Numbered from the stretch's first letter, positions 1 to 8,590 are shown. The stretch: DNA of 64,000 bases from Pseudomonas costantinii (GCF_001870435.1 NZ_MDDR01000018.1:42968-106967), one strand, 5' to 3'. Notes: a model not told the origin generated them from the letters alone. Numbers and translations are program-made.

Positions 1-195
1 GGCGGTGTGCCGCTGGGCTCCGGTTCGTGCTGCTGCGGGGCGGTGGTCAATGGGATTCGGCGGGGCTTGCTGGATAACACGGTTGAAGTGCAGTGCGACG
101 GCGGCGCGGTCACGGTGCAGTGGGACGGGCAGGGCGGTGTGGTGTTGACGGGCAGCGTCGAGCCGATCATGCAGGGCGTCACCTGCGCGTTATAG
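1..195 (+). CDS. Diaminopimelate epimerase-like protein, C-terminal fragment (cut by window edge)
   Basis: The reading frame is open from the first base and ends at TAG 193-195, so only the last 64 residues are present. A GSGSC motif followed by AVVNG and then a short beta-rich tail (GLLDNTVEVQCDGG) looks like the second half of the DapF fold, where a cysteine in a G-x-G-x-C loop is one of the two catalytic residues. Family members racemise LL-diaminopimelate in lysine and cell wall synthesis. The residues around the cysteine (PLGSGSCCCG) differ from the usual ACGTGAC, so this may be a paralogue rather than the housekeeping enzyme. The rest lies outside the window. Confidence 0.6.
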   Translation, partial: GGVPLGSGSCCCGAVVNGIRRGLLDNTVEVQCDGGAVTVQWDGQGGVVLTGSVEPIMQGVTCAL

Positions 196-211
196 CCCTA
201 GGGTAAAGCTG

Positions 212-889
212 CTAGCGCGGCTTGTAGCCCACCCAGCCTTTGAAGCTGAAGCCCGCGTAGAACAACTCGACGCCTTCAAACCCGGCTTCACCCATCAAGG
301 CGGCATCCGTCTCGGGTGACAGCACCGGCAACTTCTCACTGATCGCCGCAATCGCCCGCTCGGCATCCGCGGCGGGTACGCCCGAATCCACCGCAAACGC
401 GGCATAGCGCTTCAACCAACGGGCTTTTACGTCCGGCGCCTGCGGGAAACTGTGATGCGCCACAACCAGCGGCGCCCCCGGCAGCAAGCGTTGCCACAAC
501 GCCTTGAGGGTTTGCAGGCGCTCCTGGGCCGGGATGAAGTGCAAGGTCAGCAGGCACGTAGCCCCATCAAACGGGCCCAGTGGCGCGGTGTCGATATAGC
601 CTTCATGCAATGCAACCCGTTCTGCCAGTGGGCCCAACATCGCCTGCGCCAGCTTCAACATCTCAGCCGACGGGTCCACGCCCACAAAACGCCAACCCGG
701 CTCGGCGTCGGCAAAGCGCTTCAACTCCAGCCCGCCACCTGCGCCCAACACCAACACATTGCCCGTGGCCGGCACGCTTTCGCGCAGCAGCAAGGTGGTC
801 ATGCGTTGCAACCCATCGAAGCCCGGCACCAGGCGCACGGGGCCTTCGGCGTAACGGGCGACGGCGTCCGGGTCAGAAAAAAAGCTCAT
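212..889 (-). CDS. Class I SAM-dependent methyltransferase
   Basis: A 225-residue protein with a Rossmann methyltransferase core: glycine-rich motif I VLVLGAGGG at about residues 45-53 and an acidic residue ending strand beta2 (VGVDPS, about 72), which bind S-adenosylmethionine. An ATG at 889 is chosen over an in-frame start 24 codons upstream because AGGAG sits 8 bases before it and the extra leader is not conserved-looking. The methyl acceptor cannot be told from sequence. It faces the GNAT gene at 1011 across a short divergent promoter region. Confidence 0.85.
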   Translation of the reverse strand: MSFFSDPDAVARYAEGPVRLVPGFDGLQRMTTLLLRESVPATGNVLVLGAGGGLELKRFADAEPGWRFVGVDPSAEMLKLAQAMLGPLAERVALHEGYIDTAPLGPFDGATCLLTLHFIPAQERLQTLKALWQRLLPGAPLVVAHHSFPQAPDVKARWLKRYAAFAVDSGVPAADAERAIAAISEKLPVLSPETDAALMGEAGFEGVELFYAGFSFKGWVGYKPR

Positions 890-1010
890 GCTGGGCTCCT
901 GGGGATTGGGCGAGGCGTAAACCCTACTGCGGCAAATCAGCCGAGGCAATTGCTGCACCACACATTCGTGGTAAAACGTTGAGCCTCACAACCCCGAGTA
1001 CGGATGCTCA

Positions 1011-1559
1011 ATGTCTACCGCCAACCCTCCCGCCATCATTATTCGAAATGCCATCCCCCAGGACGCCCTGTGCATTGGCGTGCTCGGCATGCAAGTCTTC
1101 CTCGACACCTATGCGACGCAAGGCATTCGCAGCTCGATTGCCAATGAAGCGCTGCAGGCCTTCGCACCGGAATCCATCGCCCAACTGATTACCCAGCCCG
1201 GCACCGCATTAGTCGTCGCTGAACTGAACAATCACCTTGTCGGCTTCGCCCAAATCACCCTCAACGCCAGCCATTCGATGATTGAGGCGCCTGACGTCGC
1301 CGAGCTGCAACGCCTGTATATCCAGGAGCGCTTCACCGGTCTGGGCATCGGTTATCAATTGCTGCAAGCGGCGGAACAACGCGCGGCGCTGGGTGGCGCT
1401 TCGTTATTGTGGGCGACGGTGTGGGTGGGCAATGAGCGCGCGCTGGGGTTCTACCCTCGACGTGGGTATGAAGAGTTGGGGGCGCCGACCTATACCTTTC
1501 AGGGGGAAACCCATGGCAATCGGTTGTTTGGCAAAGCCCTGAACATCACAGCTGTTTAG
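1011..1559 (+). CDS. GNAT family N-acetyltransferase
   Basis: A 182-residue acetyl-CoA-dependent acetyltransferase. The acetyl-CoA binding motif A is visible as LQRLYIQERFTGLGIGYQLL (about residues 98-117, R/Q-x-x-G-x-G type), followed by the motif B stretch with NERALGFYPRRGYEELG. It is the first of three unlinked-looking GNAT genes in 1.5 kb. Its last 14 bases overlap the end of the convergent gene at 1546. The substrate is unknown. Confidence 0.85.
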   Translation: MSTANPPAIIIRNAIPQDALCIGVLGMQVFLDTYATQGIRSSIANEALQAFAPESIAQLITQPGTALVVAELNNHLVGFAQITLNASHSMIEAPDVAELQRLYIQERFTGLGIGYQLLQAAEQRAALGGASLLWATVWVGNERALGFYPRRGYEELGAPTYTFQGETHGNRLFGKALNITAV

Positions 1560-1971
1560 ACAAAAACACCCGGCTGCTGCCCGCAGGTGTGCAAGGTATC
1601 TCGCCAAAACGCACCCAGCCATGCTTCTCGTAAAACCCCGGTGCCTGGAAACTGATGGTGTACAGCACCGCATTCGCGCAACCCCGGCGCCGGGCTTCGT
1701 CTTCAAAGGCTTGCAGCAACTGACTGCCAAGGCCCGAGCCGCGCAGCGATTCAGGTAAATGGAACAGGTCAAGAAAGGCCACGCCCAGCGTGGTTTTGCC
1801 GGTGATGCCGCCGATGATTTGCGCAGTGACGGGGTCTTTGATCAGCACCGTCAACGGCAGGCGATCGTTGGACCCGGTGACCGCTTCATTGAACGCCGCA
1901 AGACCGCTGCCGAGGATATGCTCGGCTTCGGGATTGGGTTGGTCACTGACCTCAAAAAGCGCTGCCGTCAT
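1546..1971 (-). CDS. GNAT family N-acetyltransferase
   Basis: A 141-residue single-domain GNAT protein. Strand beta4 and the pyrophosphate-binding loop read LDLFHLPESLRGSGLGSQLL (R-G-S-G-L-G), and the C-terminal half carries GFYEKHGW, a usual motif B ending. Its reading frame ends inside the last codons of the convergent acetyltransferase at 1011. No partner gene hints at a substrate. Confidence 0.85.
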   Translation of the reverse strand: MTAALFEVSDQPNPEAEHILGSGLAAFNEAVTGSNDRLPLTVLIKDPVTAQIIGGITGKTTLGVAFLDLFHLPESLRGSGLGSQLLQAFEDEARRRGCANAVLYTISFQAPGFYEKHGWVRFGEIPCTPAGSSRVFLSKQL

Positions 1972-1994
1972 CGCCGAACTCCCTGTTGGTTAGA

Positions 1995-2486
1995 TTAGAG
2001 CGTCATCACCATCTCATGCCACGCCATACCACCGTGATCCGATGGCGAGGGCTGCACATACTGGTAGCCCATGCGTTGGTACAGCGGCACATGCTGCTCC
2101 TTGCACATCAAGTGAATCGTCTGCTTGCCCATGCCGCGCATGCGCTGCACAAACTCCGTCATCAACGCCTTGGAATACCCCTTGCCCTGATGCGCCGGGG
2201 CGACCACCACCGACATGATCACCACATTCGGCGCCTCAGCCGAATGCCCCACCAACTCCTTGAACGCCTCGTCCGACATCACCACGTCATAGGCGCAGCC
2301 ACAGTTGATAAACCCCACCACCGCGCCATCCGCTTCCAGAATCAGAAAGCCCTGTGGGTACTGCGCAATCCGCGTGGCAATCTTCTCCAGCGTCGCGGCT
2401 TCATCGCCTTCGTAGGCGCCGATTTCAATCTCAAAGCAACGCGCGGCGTCGGCGGGGAGGGCGTTGCGGAAGGTGAGGGTGGGCAT
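1995..2486 (-). CDS. GNAT family N-acetyltransferase
   Basis: A 163-residue GNAT protein with the acetyl-CoA loop VVVAPAHQGKGYSKALM (Q-G-K-G-Y) in its second half and a C-terminal LYQRMGYQYV motif. ATG 2486 is preferred to an in-frame start 24 codons upstream because AGGAAAT lies just before it and translation begins directly with the MPTLTFRNALPAD strand beta1. It stands 23 bases downstream of the previous acetyltransferase on the same strand. Substrate unknown. Confidence 0.85.
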   Translation of the reverse strand: MPTLTFRNALPADAARCFEIEIGAYEGDEAATLEKIATRIAQYPQGFLILEADGAVVGFINCGCAYDVVMSDEAFKELVGHSAEAPNVVIMSVVVAPAHQGKGYSKALMTEFVQRMRGMGKQTIHLMCKEQHVPLYQRMGYQYVQPSPSDHGGMAWHEMVMTL

Positions 2487-2562
2487 GGGTATTTCCTGGG
2501 GCATTGAGCGAAAGGCCACATGATAGAGAATCATCACCGACCTAGGAACCACACTCAATCCC

Positions 2563-2674
2563 GTAGCAGCTGCCGAGCCCTGGCGAGGCTGCGTCAGGCG
2601 CGACTCGGTCTGGTGCCTGGCTCGATTTCGGCAGCGCGGCCTACGCAGCCTCGCCAGGGCTCGACAGCTGCTAC
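2563..2674. repeat. REP-type inverted pair
   Basis: Two arms, gtagcagctgccgagccctg at the left end and its near-perfect complement cagggctcgacagctgctac at the right end, enclose about 50 bases. The same gctgtcgagcc core occurs at 22378 and 52816. This is the layout of Pseudomonas REP doublets, which sit between genes and fold when transcribed. Confidence 0.85.
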
Positions 2675-2708
2675 GGCCAGTATTTTTGGTAGATCATAAA
2701 AACCAGAA

Positions 2709-2726
2709 AACCCGCCAAAGCGGGTT
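2709..2726 (-). terminator. Rho-independent terminator of the DUF3077 gene
   Basis: A compact hairpin aacccgc/gcgggtt with a 4-base loop is followed, on the minus strand, by TTTTCTGGTTTTT. It lies 20 bases beyond the stop codon of the gene at 2747. Confidence 0.75.
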
Positions 2727-2746
2727 CCCTCACAGCTCACATCACA

Positions 2747-3040
2747 TCAACCCACAGCAGGCGAATCAAACCCCCGCCGCTCAATCACCGAAAACACATC
2801 CGCCACATCCTGGACCATGATCCGAGCGGTATTGGCGACGGTATTAATGTCGTGCTCGGCATAGTCGGAGACGTTGGAACAGGCCATCAGGTTCAGGTAG
2901 GCGAGTGCGGCGTTGAGGCGCTCGCTGGCGCAAGCGTGCAGCTCGCTGAGTGGGGCGTCGTTGTCGATCAGCAGGACGGGGTAGTCGGTTGCGGATTGGG
3001 ACATGGGGGTGAAGCGGCGGGGCGGGTGTTGAGTAGTCAT
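2747..3040 (-). CDS. DUF3077 family protein
   Basis: A 97-residue soluble protein of the Pseudomonas DUF3077 family, whose role is unknown. The core is an alpha-helical segment, LSELHACASERLNAALAYLN (about residues 34-53), then a polar helix with DVADVFSVIERRG. ATG 3040 is chosen because GAGGA precedes it and the protein body begins there; the frame stays open upstream for 58 codons, but that stretch is a leader of palindromic character. The ten bases before the ATG take part in a possible RNA switch (see the leader feature). It is monocistronic with its own terminator. Confidence 0.8.
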   Translation of the reverse strand: MTTQHPPRRFTPMSQSATDYPVLLIDNDAPLSELHACASERLNAALAYLNLMACSNVSDYAEHDINTVANTARIMVQDVADVFSVIERRGFDSPAVG

Positions 3041-3238
3041 GGTGTAAATCCTCAAGAAAAAAGATTTACCACCGGCTCTGCTGCGAAACAGATTGGGTGG
3101 CAGCTGTGCGCGGGTTCGCAGACCGGACGATTTACACCAAAACCCGGCAGACCCGAAGGTCTCCCACGCACAACCGCCATAAAACATTCGGCAGCCGGGA
3201 GCCGGCTGGGGCATGTCTGACGGTGTTGGTGTGAATCG
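3041..3238 (-). promoter_or_regulatory. Structured 5' leader with alternative ribosome-site hairpins
   Basis: On the minus strand the ten bases directly before the ATG (3041-3050, gatttacacc) can pair with two upstream complements: a local one at 3063-3073, giving a 10-bp stem with one bulged G and a 12-base loop that holds the Shine-Dalgarno GAG, and a perfect distal 10-mer at 3129-3138. A further near-copy of the start-side sequence (gattcacacc, 3229-3238) could compete for the distal arm. Other hairpins lie between (agaccttcgggtct near 3150-3163) and upstream (ccgtcgctgg/ccagcgacgg near 3259-3281). The pairing is seen in the sequence; a regulatory role is inferred. Confidence 0.55.
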
Positions 3239-3489
3239 TTTTAGGGCTGCGAAACCCTGTCGCTGGCCAATGCCAGCGACGGGCCGAACTATAAGGTGCG
3301 TTTAGCCAGAGCGCAACCAAGAGGGTGTATCAAACCCCAATCACCAAACTCACTCGTTCATCCACCAAGAGATTTTGGCTGAAATCAAAAACCTGCTCAT
3401 CCATTTTGCGTCTAACCTAGTCCGTCATTTACATAGGGTTTTACCAAAAATATTACGTGCATAACTGACTAGACCATTAGCCTTTTCAG

Positions 3490-4488
3490 TCAGACTATGA
3501 CATGTCCATCAGGAGTTCTTTTATAGCGCCGTCCGATGTACTGTTTGAAAGGTAGAATTGCGCTCTCACTATCACCGATGATGTGTAGCATGGATTGAGC
3601 TGCCACTTTGGTATTGAGTTCCAAGACAGTGGCTTCATCTATCTCATTTCTACCCGGCATGAATCGTTCGGAGTTGCAGATAATGTAGGCGACCCTCGGC
3701 GAGATCGGGTAGTAAAAGTCGGCATACTCAGGTGCGGCGAACTCTGTCTCTGAGACACAAGAGTGCACGTTGACTATAGGTTGGTCGGACGTGATGAAAG
3801 GCACTCTAGTGTCATTCACCAGTAATGCATGTCTATCCTCGTGGCGGCTTACGTACAGGCTGAAGCCGATACTCATCCCGAACATGTAGCTTATGAACCA
3901 CCATGCACGCTCCATAGCATCTGCCACTTCAATTTCAAGGGCGTTACTCCGTGGTTGAATCCGGATCAGGCCATCTCGGAAAGTTTTTGTGCGGGAGATC
4001 TGGTGACCGAAGAACATCATGAACTCGACAATGTGCTGTTTATCTTGCAGTACATCGAGTTTTTCATCAGCGAGCTCTGCTAAAACTGGCAATGCCTTTG
4101 CTTCATGGGATGCGTGGAGGTTTTCCAGTAGGTTGCATTTCATCGCATGGAGATGCAGCTCGACTTTTTGATCCTGAATGCCAGACTTACGGTAAATGGT
4201 CTCAAGCTGCTGCATCTTAAGAAAGTCATTAAGATACGACATGTGCTGTTGATGAAGATGGTCGGGGCTTTTTCGGGAGAAACCTTTAATTACCCGAACA
4301 TCCATGTCGGTAAGCGCGGTGGTCTTGTAGAAAAAGTCGTCAACAACTAAGGCTCGCACGCTGTCGTGGGCAATTTTTCCAGTTTTCGTGGTGTAGAAAA
4401 CATTCTTCGTACCGCGGCCCCAGCGGGTCAGATAGTTCGCCCAGACGTAATGGTGACGCTTCTTGGTTTCAAGGTCTTTGCGCGACAT
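3490..4488 (-). CDS. DUF4238 domain-containing protein
   Basis: A 332-residue protein starting with the DUF4238 signature KRHHYVWANYLTRW (about residues 10-23), a region in which paired histidines are usual for the family. No signal peptide or membrane segment is evident. The family has no established biochemical role and is scattered among accessory regions of many bacteria. Base composition is clearly more AT-rich than the flanking genes, as in the next gene on the same strand, so the two probably arrived together. The start ATG at 4488 follows AAGAGGACGCCC. Confidence 0.75.
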   Translation of the reverse strand: MSRKDLETKKRHHYVWANYLTRWGRGTKNVFYTTKTGKIAHDSVRALVVDDFFYKTTALTDMDVRVIKGFSRKSPDHLHQQHMSYLNDFLKMQQLETIYRKSGIQDQKVELHLHAMKCNLLENLHASHEAKALPVLAELADEKLDVLQDKQHIVEFMMFFGHQISRTKTFRDGLIRIQPRSNALEIEVADAMERAWWFISYMFGMSIGFSLYVSRHEDRHALLVNDTRVPFITSDQPIVNVHSCVSETEFAAPEYADFYYPISPRVAYIICNSERFMPGRNEIDEATVLELNTKVAAQSMLHIIGDSESAILPFKQYIGRRYKRTPDGHVIV

Positions 4489-4776
4489 GGGCGTCCTCTT
4501 CGTTAGGTGTTGGCTCGCAAGCTCTCAGCCTGCGGGCCTCCCGTCAAGCAATTCAAGTGCCTTCTTGGGGGCTGCTCGCGGGTGAAGTCACGCCCGGATG
4601 CCAGCTTGGATCACTGTAACGTTAAAATGGTTTTAGTTTCGAACGAAATTTAGCGCTTAAGCTTGCATAATACTTAATTGGGCAGTTCGGATTTATGTCT
4701 GCCTCGTCGTATTGGTATATTGAAAGCATGCCATCTTCGGGTAAGCTTTCGGAAATACAGAAGAGAAGAATCTCCT
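4489..4776. other. Intergenic region, no gene recognised
   Basis: This stretch separates two AT-rich minus-strand genes. It shifts from GC-rich near 4500-4610 to AT-rich after 4620. No tRNA, integrase remnant or clear inverted repeat was found; AT-rich hexamers that could serve as a promoter for the gene at 4488 occur around 4620-4690. Confidence 0.4.
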
Positions 4777-5646
4777 CTAAAAATAAAGCATGTTATTTAA
4801 ATAAGCATCAAGCTCTTGGTGAATGGAGATAGAGGATTCTTGTACGTTTATTTTGTTTGTAAGATCGTAGCTCCAAGTCGGGAGCGAGAATTTGTTACCT
4901 GGGTGAAGCCTTGTATTTTCTATCGTAAGAGATTGGCCTGGCCCAGGGTGCTCAATTGCATTCCGGCACTCCGATAATCTTCGAATCCAAGGTAGGTCAT
5001 TGCCGAGGACTGAAGATAATTTATTTAAAGTAGGGCGATGCTGCTCCAGCCATTTTATATGTTTATCGAAATGCGCCTCGTCTCGGGCTCCCAATGGCAA
5101 ACCCGTAAGCAGGCTTAATAGTTTAAAGCAATCTATTAGGAACTGTTTTCCGACCAAAAGGAAAGATTTTGCATCACTTTCTAGATTTTTAACTTTGACA
5201 AGCGGCGGGATGGCGCGATTGGACTTGTTCTGTTCAATGATGATGTCACATTTTTGCATAACGTCATCAAGCTGCTCACGAATATTAGACTCAAACTGTG
5301 CGCAGAGCAGTAGTTGCTCGTTTAGACTCCAAACTTGCTCCAGAAGCTTCGGCTTTATGGGGTTCTCCGGAAAAACTTGATCAATAATCCGTTTGAACTG
5401 AAGAAAAACCCGGGCTACATAGGGAGAGGCAGCACCAATAGCTGCTATTTTTTCATATGTGTGTCCGGTATCTGGCTGGGTTTTTTGTGGGTCAGTTGAG
5501 TCAGCGGTTAACAGTTTGTAGATGCTGTTCTCTTTGAAAATTAAAAGCAATGCATCATTAATGTTTTCCATCGTTATTATTGCGGACTCATCAATCAAGT
5601 CGGGGTCATTAATCGTGATTGAAAAGGCATCGTCTCTTTTATGCAT
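4777..5646 (-). CDS. Uncharacterised protein with HEPN-like R-x4-H motif
   Basis: A 289-residue, mostly helical soluble protein that I cannot assign to a named family. Residues about 220-234 read WIRRLSECRNAIEHP; the R-N-A-I-E-H part fits the R-x4-6-H motif of HEPN domains, which in many toxins and defence proteins forms an RNase active site. HEPN folds also occur in non-catalytic proteins, and the motif alone is short, so nuclease activity is only inferred. Base composition is AT-rich. It forms a small island with the DUF4238 gene, 288 bases downstream on the same strand. Confidence 0.6.
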   Translation of the reverse strand: MHKRDDAFSITINDPDLIDESAIITMENINDALLLIFKENSIYKLLTADSTDPQKTQPDTGHTYEKIAAIGAASPYVARVFLQFKRIIDQVFPENPIKPKLLEQVWSLNEQLLLCAQFESNIREQLDDVMQKCDIIIEQNKSNRAIPPLVKVKNLESDAKSFLLVGKQFLIDCFKLLSLLTGLPLGARDEAHFDKHIKWLEQHRPTLNKLSSVLGNDLPWIRRLSECRNAIEHPGPGQSLTIENTRLHPGNKFSLPTWSYDLTNKINVQESSISIHQELDAYLNNMLYF

Positions 5647-6106
5647 AAACCAAACATCCGTTTATTAGTGATGCTACTAGTAAAAAGTACTCCGTCCCTA
5701 CCTAGGTGGTGTCTCTTGGAATGGCAGGGCGGCCGCTTGAATTGACTGCTTCAGAATTCCCGGTGCTCGGGCATAAGCTATACATGGTAATCGAGATGAT
5801 TGAAACGTGTCTAACGTAGAGGCATCGGCAAATATATGGCCGCGTTAGGCGTTTACGTCCTACATTACTAATGTCCGCTATAGTCCGCACTGCCTATGAC
5901 TGCGCGCAACTGTAATAGCTATCATGAGCGCATCGAATTCTAATCGGAGACTACCCTCATTGATTAGCTGCTTTTGGCCGAGAGTGTGTGAAAACGAAGC
6001 CATCAAAATCGGAGGCGAATAAATCAACACTGCTGCCGCAGGTAACTAGTAGTACCCAAGCGTTTTCAACGTTCTGGCAAGATTCAGGACAGGTTGAAGC
6101 AAAAAT
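5647..6106. other. Intergenic region at the right edge of the AT-rich island
   Basis: About 460 bases with only short open frames that lack coding character. No transposase or tRNA remnant is recognisable. Composition returns to GC-rich just beyond 6150. Confidence 0.4.
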
Positions 6107-6142
6107 GGGACGGATCTATTCGATTAAAAATAGAACCGTCCC
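6107..6142. terminator. Bidirectional hairpin, gggacgg type
   Basis: The sequence gggacggatctatt pairs with aatagaaccgtccc across a short loop, flanked by AAAAA on the left and TTTTT on the right, so it can end transcription in either direction. It lies 17 bases after the stop of the minus-strand MFS gene. Similar gggac(a/g)g hairpins are found around REP-associated transposases in Pseudomonas, from memory. Confidence 0.7.
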
Positions 6143-6159
6143 TTTTTGTCACACCACCC

Positions 6160-7326
6160 TCACACCACTGCCGCCGCAACCATCCTCGACCGCCACGCAA
6201 ACCCCAACACCATCAACAACCCCAACCCAGCCATCGCCGCCCCGGCCAGGGAAATCGCCGGATAACCCAGCCCCGCATTGATCACCGCGCCCCCCAGCGC
6301 CGCACCAATCGCGTTGCCAAAGTTAAACGCCCCAATATTCACCGCCGAGGCCAGGTTGGGCGCGTCCTTGGCCGCTTCCATGACGCGCATCTGTAGCGGC
6401 GGCACCAAGGCGAAGCTGGCGATACCCCATATCAGGATGGCAACGGCGGCGGGCAGGGGCCAGCGCATGAGGACGGTGAAGGCCAGCAAGACCAGGATCA
6501 GCACGCTCAGCGAAACGATCAGGGTGCGGTCTATCGAGCGGTCGGCGGCTTTGCCGCCCCACATGTTGCCCAGTGTCAGCCCCACGCCGAACAGCACCAG
6601 CATGGCGGTGATGTAGGCGCTGGACGCGTGGGTCTCGCTGCTGAGGATCGGCGCGATGTAGGTGAAGACGGTGAACATCGCTCCCGAGCCGACGACGGTG
6701 AGGGCCAACGCCGCCAGCACCGGGCCACGGCCCAGTACGCGAATTTCGTCCATCACACTGACGTTTTGCGGCGCCTTCAGGTTGGGCAGGGCGAACCACA
6801 ACGCGGCCATCGCCACTACGCCGAGGCCGGTAATGCCCCAGAAGGCGCTGCGCCAGCCGAACAGTTCGCCAAACCAGGCGGCCAGCGGTACACCGCCAAT
6901 GGTCGCGAGGGTAAGGCCCATAAACATTGCCGCAACCGCCCCGGCACGTTTTTCAGGGGCAACCACGCTGGCGGCGACGATGGAGCCAACGCCAAAGAAC
7001 GCTCCGTGGTTGAGTGAGGTCACCACCCTGGCGATCATGAGGCTGTAGTAATCGGTCGCCAGGGCTGACATCAGATTACCCAGGGTGAAAATCGCCATGA
7101 GCCCGATCAGCAGATAGCGCCGGGGAATCCTGCCGGTGGTCAGGGTCATCAGCGGTGCGCCAAGCAGTACGCCCAAGGCGTAAGCACTGACCAACAAGCC
7201 CGCAGCGGGAATCGAAACGCCGAGATCGGCAGCGATGCCCGGCAACATGCCCATGGGAGCGAACTCGGTAACGCCGATGCCAAAGGCACCCATGGCGAGT
7301 GCAACAAGGGGTGGATTAATACGCAT
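6160..7326 (-). CDS. MFS transporter, AraJ/YdhP-like drug:proton antiporter type
   Basis: A 388-residue inner-membrane protein with twelve predicted helices. The first helix carries GIGVTEFAPMGMLPGIAADL, and helices 2-3 are joined by TGRIPRRYLLIG, a form of the MFS loop motif. The family exports drugs, sugars or arabinose-like compounds by proton exchange. ATG 7326 has AAGGAG before it; a longer frame upstream is the shadow of the divergent LysR gene. The 94-base gap to that LysR gene should hold both promoters, so it is a likely target of the regulator. Confidence 0.88.
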   Translation of the reverse strand: MRINPPLVALAMGAFGIGVTEFAPMGMLPGIAADLGVSIPAAGLLVSAYALGVLLGAPLMTLTTGRIPRRYLLIGLMAIFTLGNLMSALATDYYSLMIARVVTSLNHGAFFGVGSIVAASVVAPEKRAGAVAAMFMGLTLATIGGVPLAAWFGELFGWRSAFWGITGLGVVAMAALWFALPNLKAPQNVSVMDEIRVLGRGPVLAALALTVVGSGAMFTVFTYIAPILSSETHASSAYITAMLVLFGVGLTLGNMWGGKAADRSIDRTLIVSLSVLILVLLAFTVLMRWPLPAAVAILIWGIASFALVPPLQMRVMEAAKDAPNLASAVNIGAFNFGNAIGAALGGAVINAGLGYPAISLAGAAMAGLGLLMVLGFAWRSRMVAAAVV

Positions 7327-7420
7327 GAAAGGCTCCTTATCTATGCCGCCAATGCTACGATCAAGCGTTTTAAGGCGGTAGATAGCATTTTTGGCAATCA
7401 CCTTTGCGTAAGAGGCACAA

Positions 7421-8314
7421 GTGGACTTCAACGGTCGATCAGGTGAAATGCTCGTGTTCGCCACCGTGGCGCAGGAAGGCAGCCTGTCGGCTGCCGCGCG
7501 TGCACTGGGGCTCACGCCTTCGGCGGTCAGTCGGATCATCGCGCGTGCCGAACAACGCCTTGGCACCCGGCTGCTGTTGCGCACCACCCGCGCGATCACC
7601 TTCACCGCCGAGGGCGAAGCTTTTTTGCGCGGTGCGCGGCGCATCCTGGCTGACATGGATGAAGTGGAAGAGGCCATCGCCGATCAGGGCGTACCCAGGG
7701 GCCGATTGCGGGTCAGCGCCGCCCTTGGCCATGGGCGTCTGTCCATCGTGCCCTTGGTGGCAGCCTTCAGCGAGCGCTACCCGAACATCGTCGTCGACCT
7801 CACCCTTGGCGACGAAGTGGTCGACATTCTCGGCGGCCAGGCCGACGTTGCGATACGCTTTGGCTATTTGCCCGACAGCCCGCTGACCGCGCGCAGGCTC
7901 GGCGACACCGGCCAGGTGGTGGTGGCATCGCCCGAGTATCTACAGCGCCATGGCACCCCCCACGCACCGGAAGACTTGCTACGGCACAACTGCCTTCGCT
8001 TCAACTTCCGACGTGCCGAACCCAACTGGCCGTTTATTCGCGACGGCAAAGCGTTTTCCCTGAAGGTCAGCGGTAACATCGAATGCAGCAGTGGTGAAGC
8101 GCTCGCACAATTTGCGCGAGTCGGTGCCGGCATTGCGCGCATCGGCGAGTTCACCGTAAGCGAGGACCTGCGACGCGGCGATCTGATACCGCTGTTGCAA
8201 GCCTGGAACCCCGGCGACCGGGAACCGATTCATGCGGTGTTTGTAGGTGGGCCGACAATGCCGGCGCGGGTGCGGTTGTTTGTGGACTTTTTGTTGGAAC
8301 ATCATCGGATGTAG
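7421..8314 (+). CDS. LysR family transcriptional regulator
   Basis: A 297-residue regulator: an N-terminal winged helix-turn-helix (about residues 10-68, with GSLSAAARALGLTPSAVSRI as the recognition region) and a C-terminal periplasmic-binding-like effector domain. The start is GTG 7421 with AGAGG upstream; ATG 7448 is an alternative nine codons later. It is transcribed away from the MFS gene at 7326, the classical arrangement for a LysR protein controlling its neighbour. The effector is unknown. Confidence 0.9.
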   Translation: MDFNGRSGEMLVFATVAQEGSLSAAARALGLTPSAVSRIIARAEQRLGTRLLLRTTRAITFTAEGEAFLRGARRILADMDEVEEAIADQGVPRGRLRVSAALGHGRLSIVPLVAAFSERYPNIVVDLTLGDEVVDILGGQADVAIRFGYLPDSPLTARRLGDTGQVVVASPEYLQRHGTPHAPEDLLRHNCLRFNFRRAEPNWPFIRDGKAFSLKVSGNIECSSGEALAQFARVGAGIARIGEFTVSEDLRRGDLIPLLQAWNPGDREPIHAVFVGGPTMPARVRLFVDFLLEHHRM

Positions 8315-8590
8315 GCGGGGGAGTTTGCTGGTTCTTTCAGGCACGCAATGTTGGGTGCTTCCAGTGGCGTGGCCTTCCTGACTGACGCAATCGGAAGCCG
8401 TTAGGTGGGTGTCTGGCGTTAGTTCCTCAATGATGATGCCAATGAAACACCCCGGAACGTCCAGTGCGTAGGCATGCACTTAGACTGAAGTAGTCCATTT
8501 CTGAATCGTTAAAACCACCCCTATACGCGTCTTACCTCCGCTGTAGCGCCTTTTTATAGTCGTGCGCCTCAGTCACTTGGAGGTGCACGC

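Noticed and set aside
3132..3320. Open frames through the DUF3077 leader (minus strand)
   Set aside because: They run through palindromic leader sequence, lack ribosome sites and only reflect the absence of stops in a GC-rich structured RNA.
5988..6281. 97-codon plus-strand frame starting with MKTKPSKSEANKS
   Set aside because: The second half is the antisense of the MFS gene end and crosses a terminator hairpin; no family resemblance and a weak GTG start.
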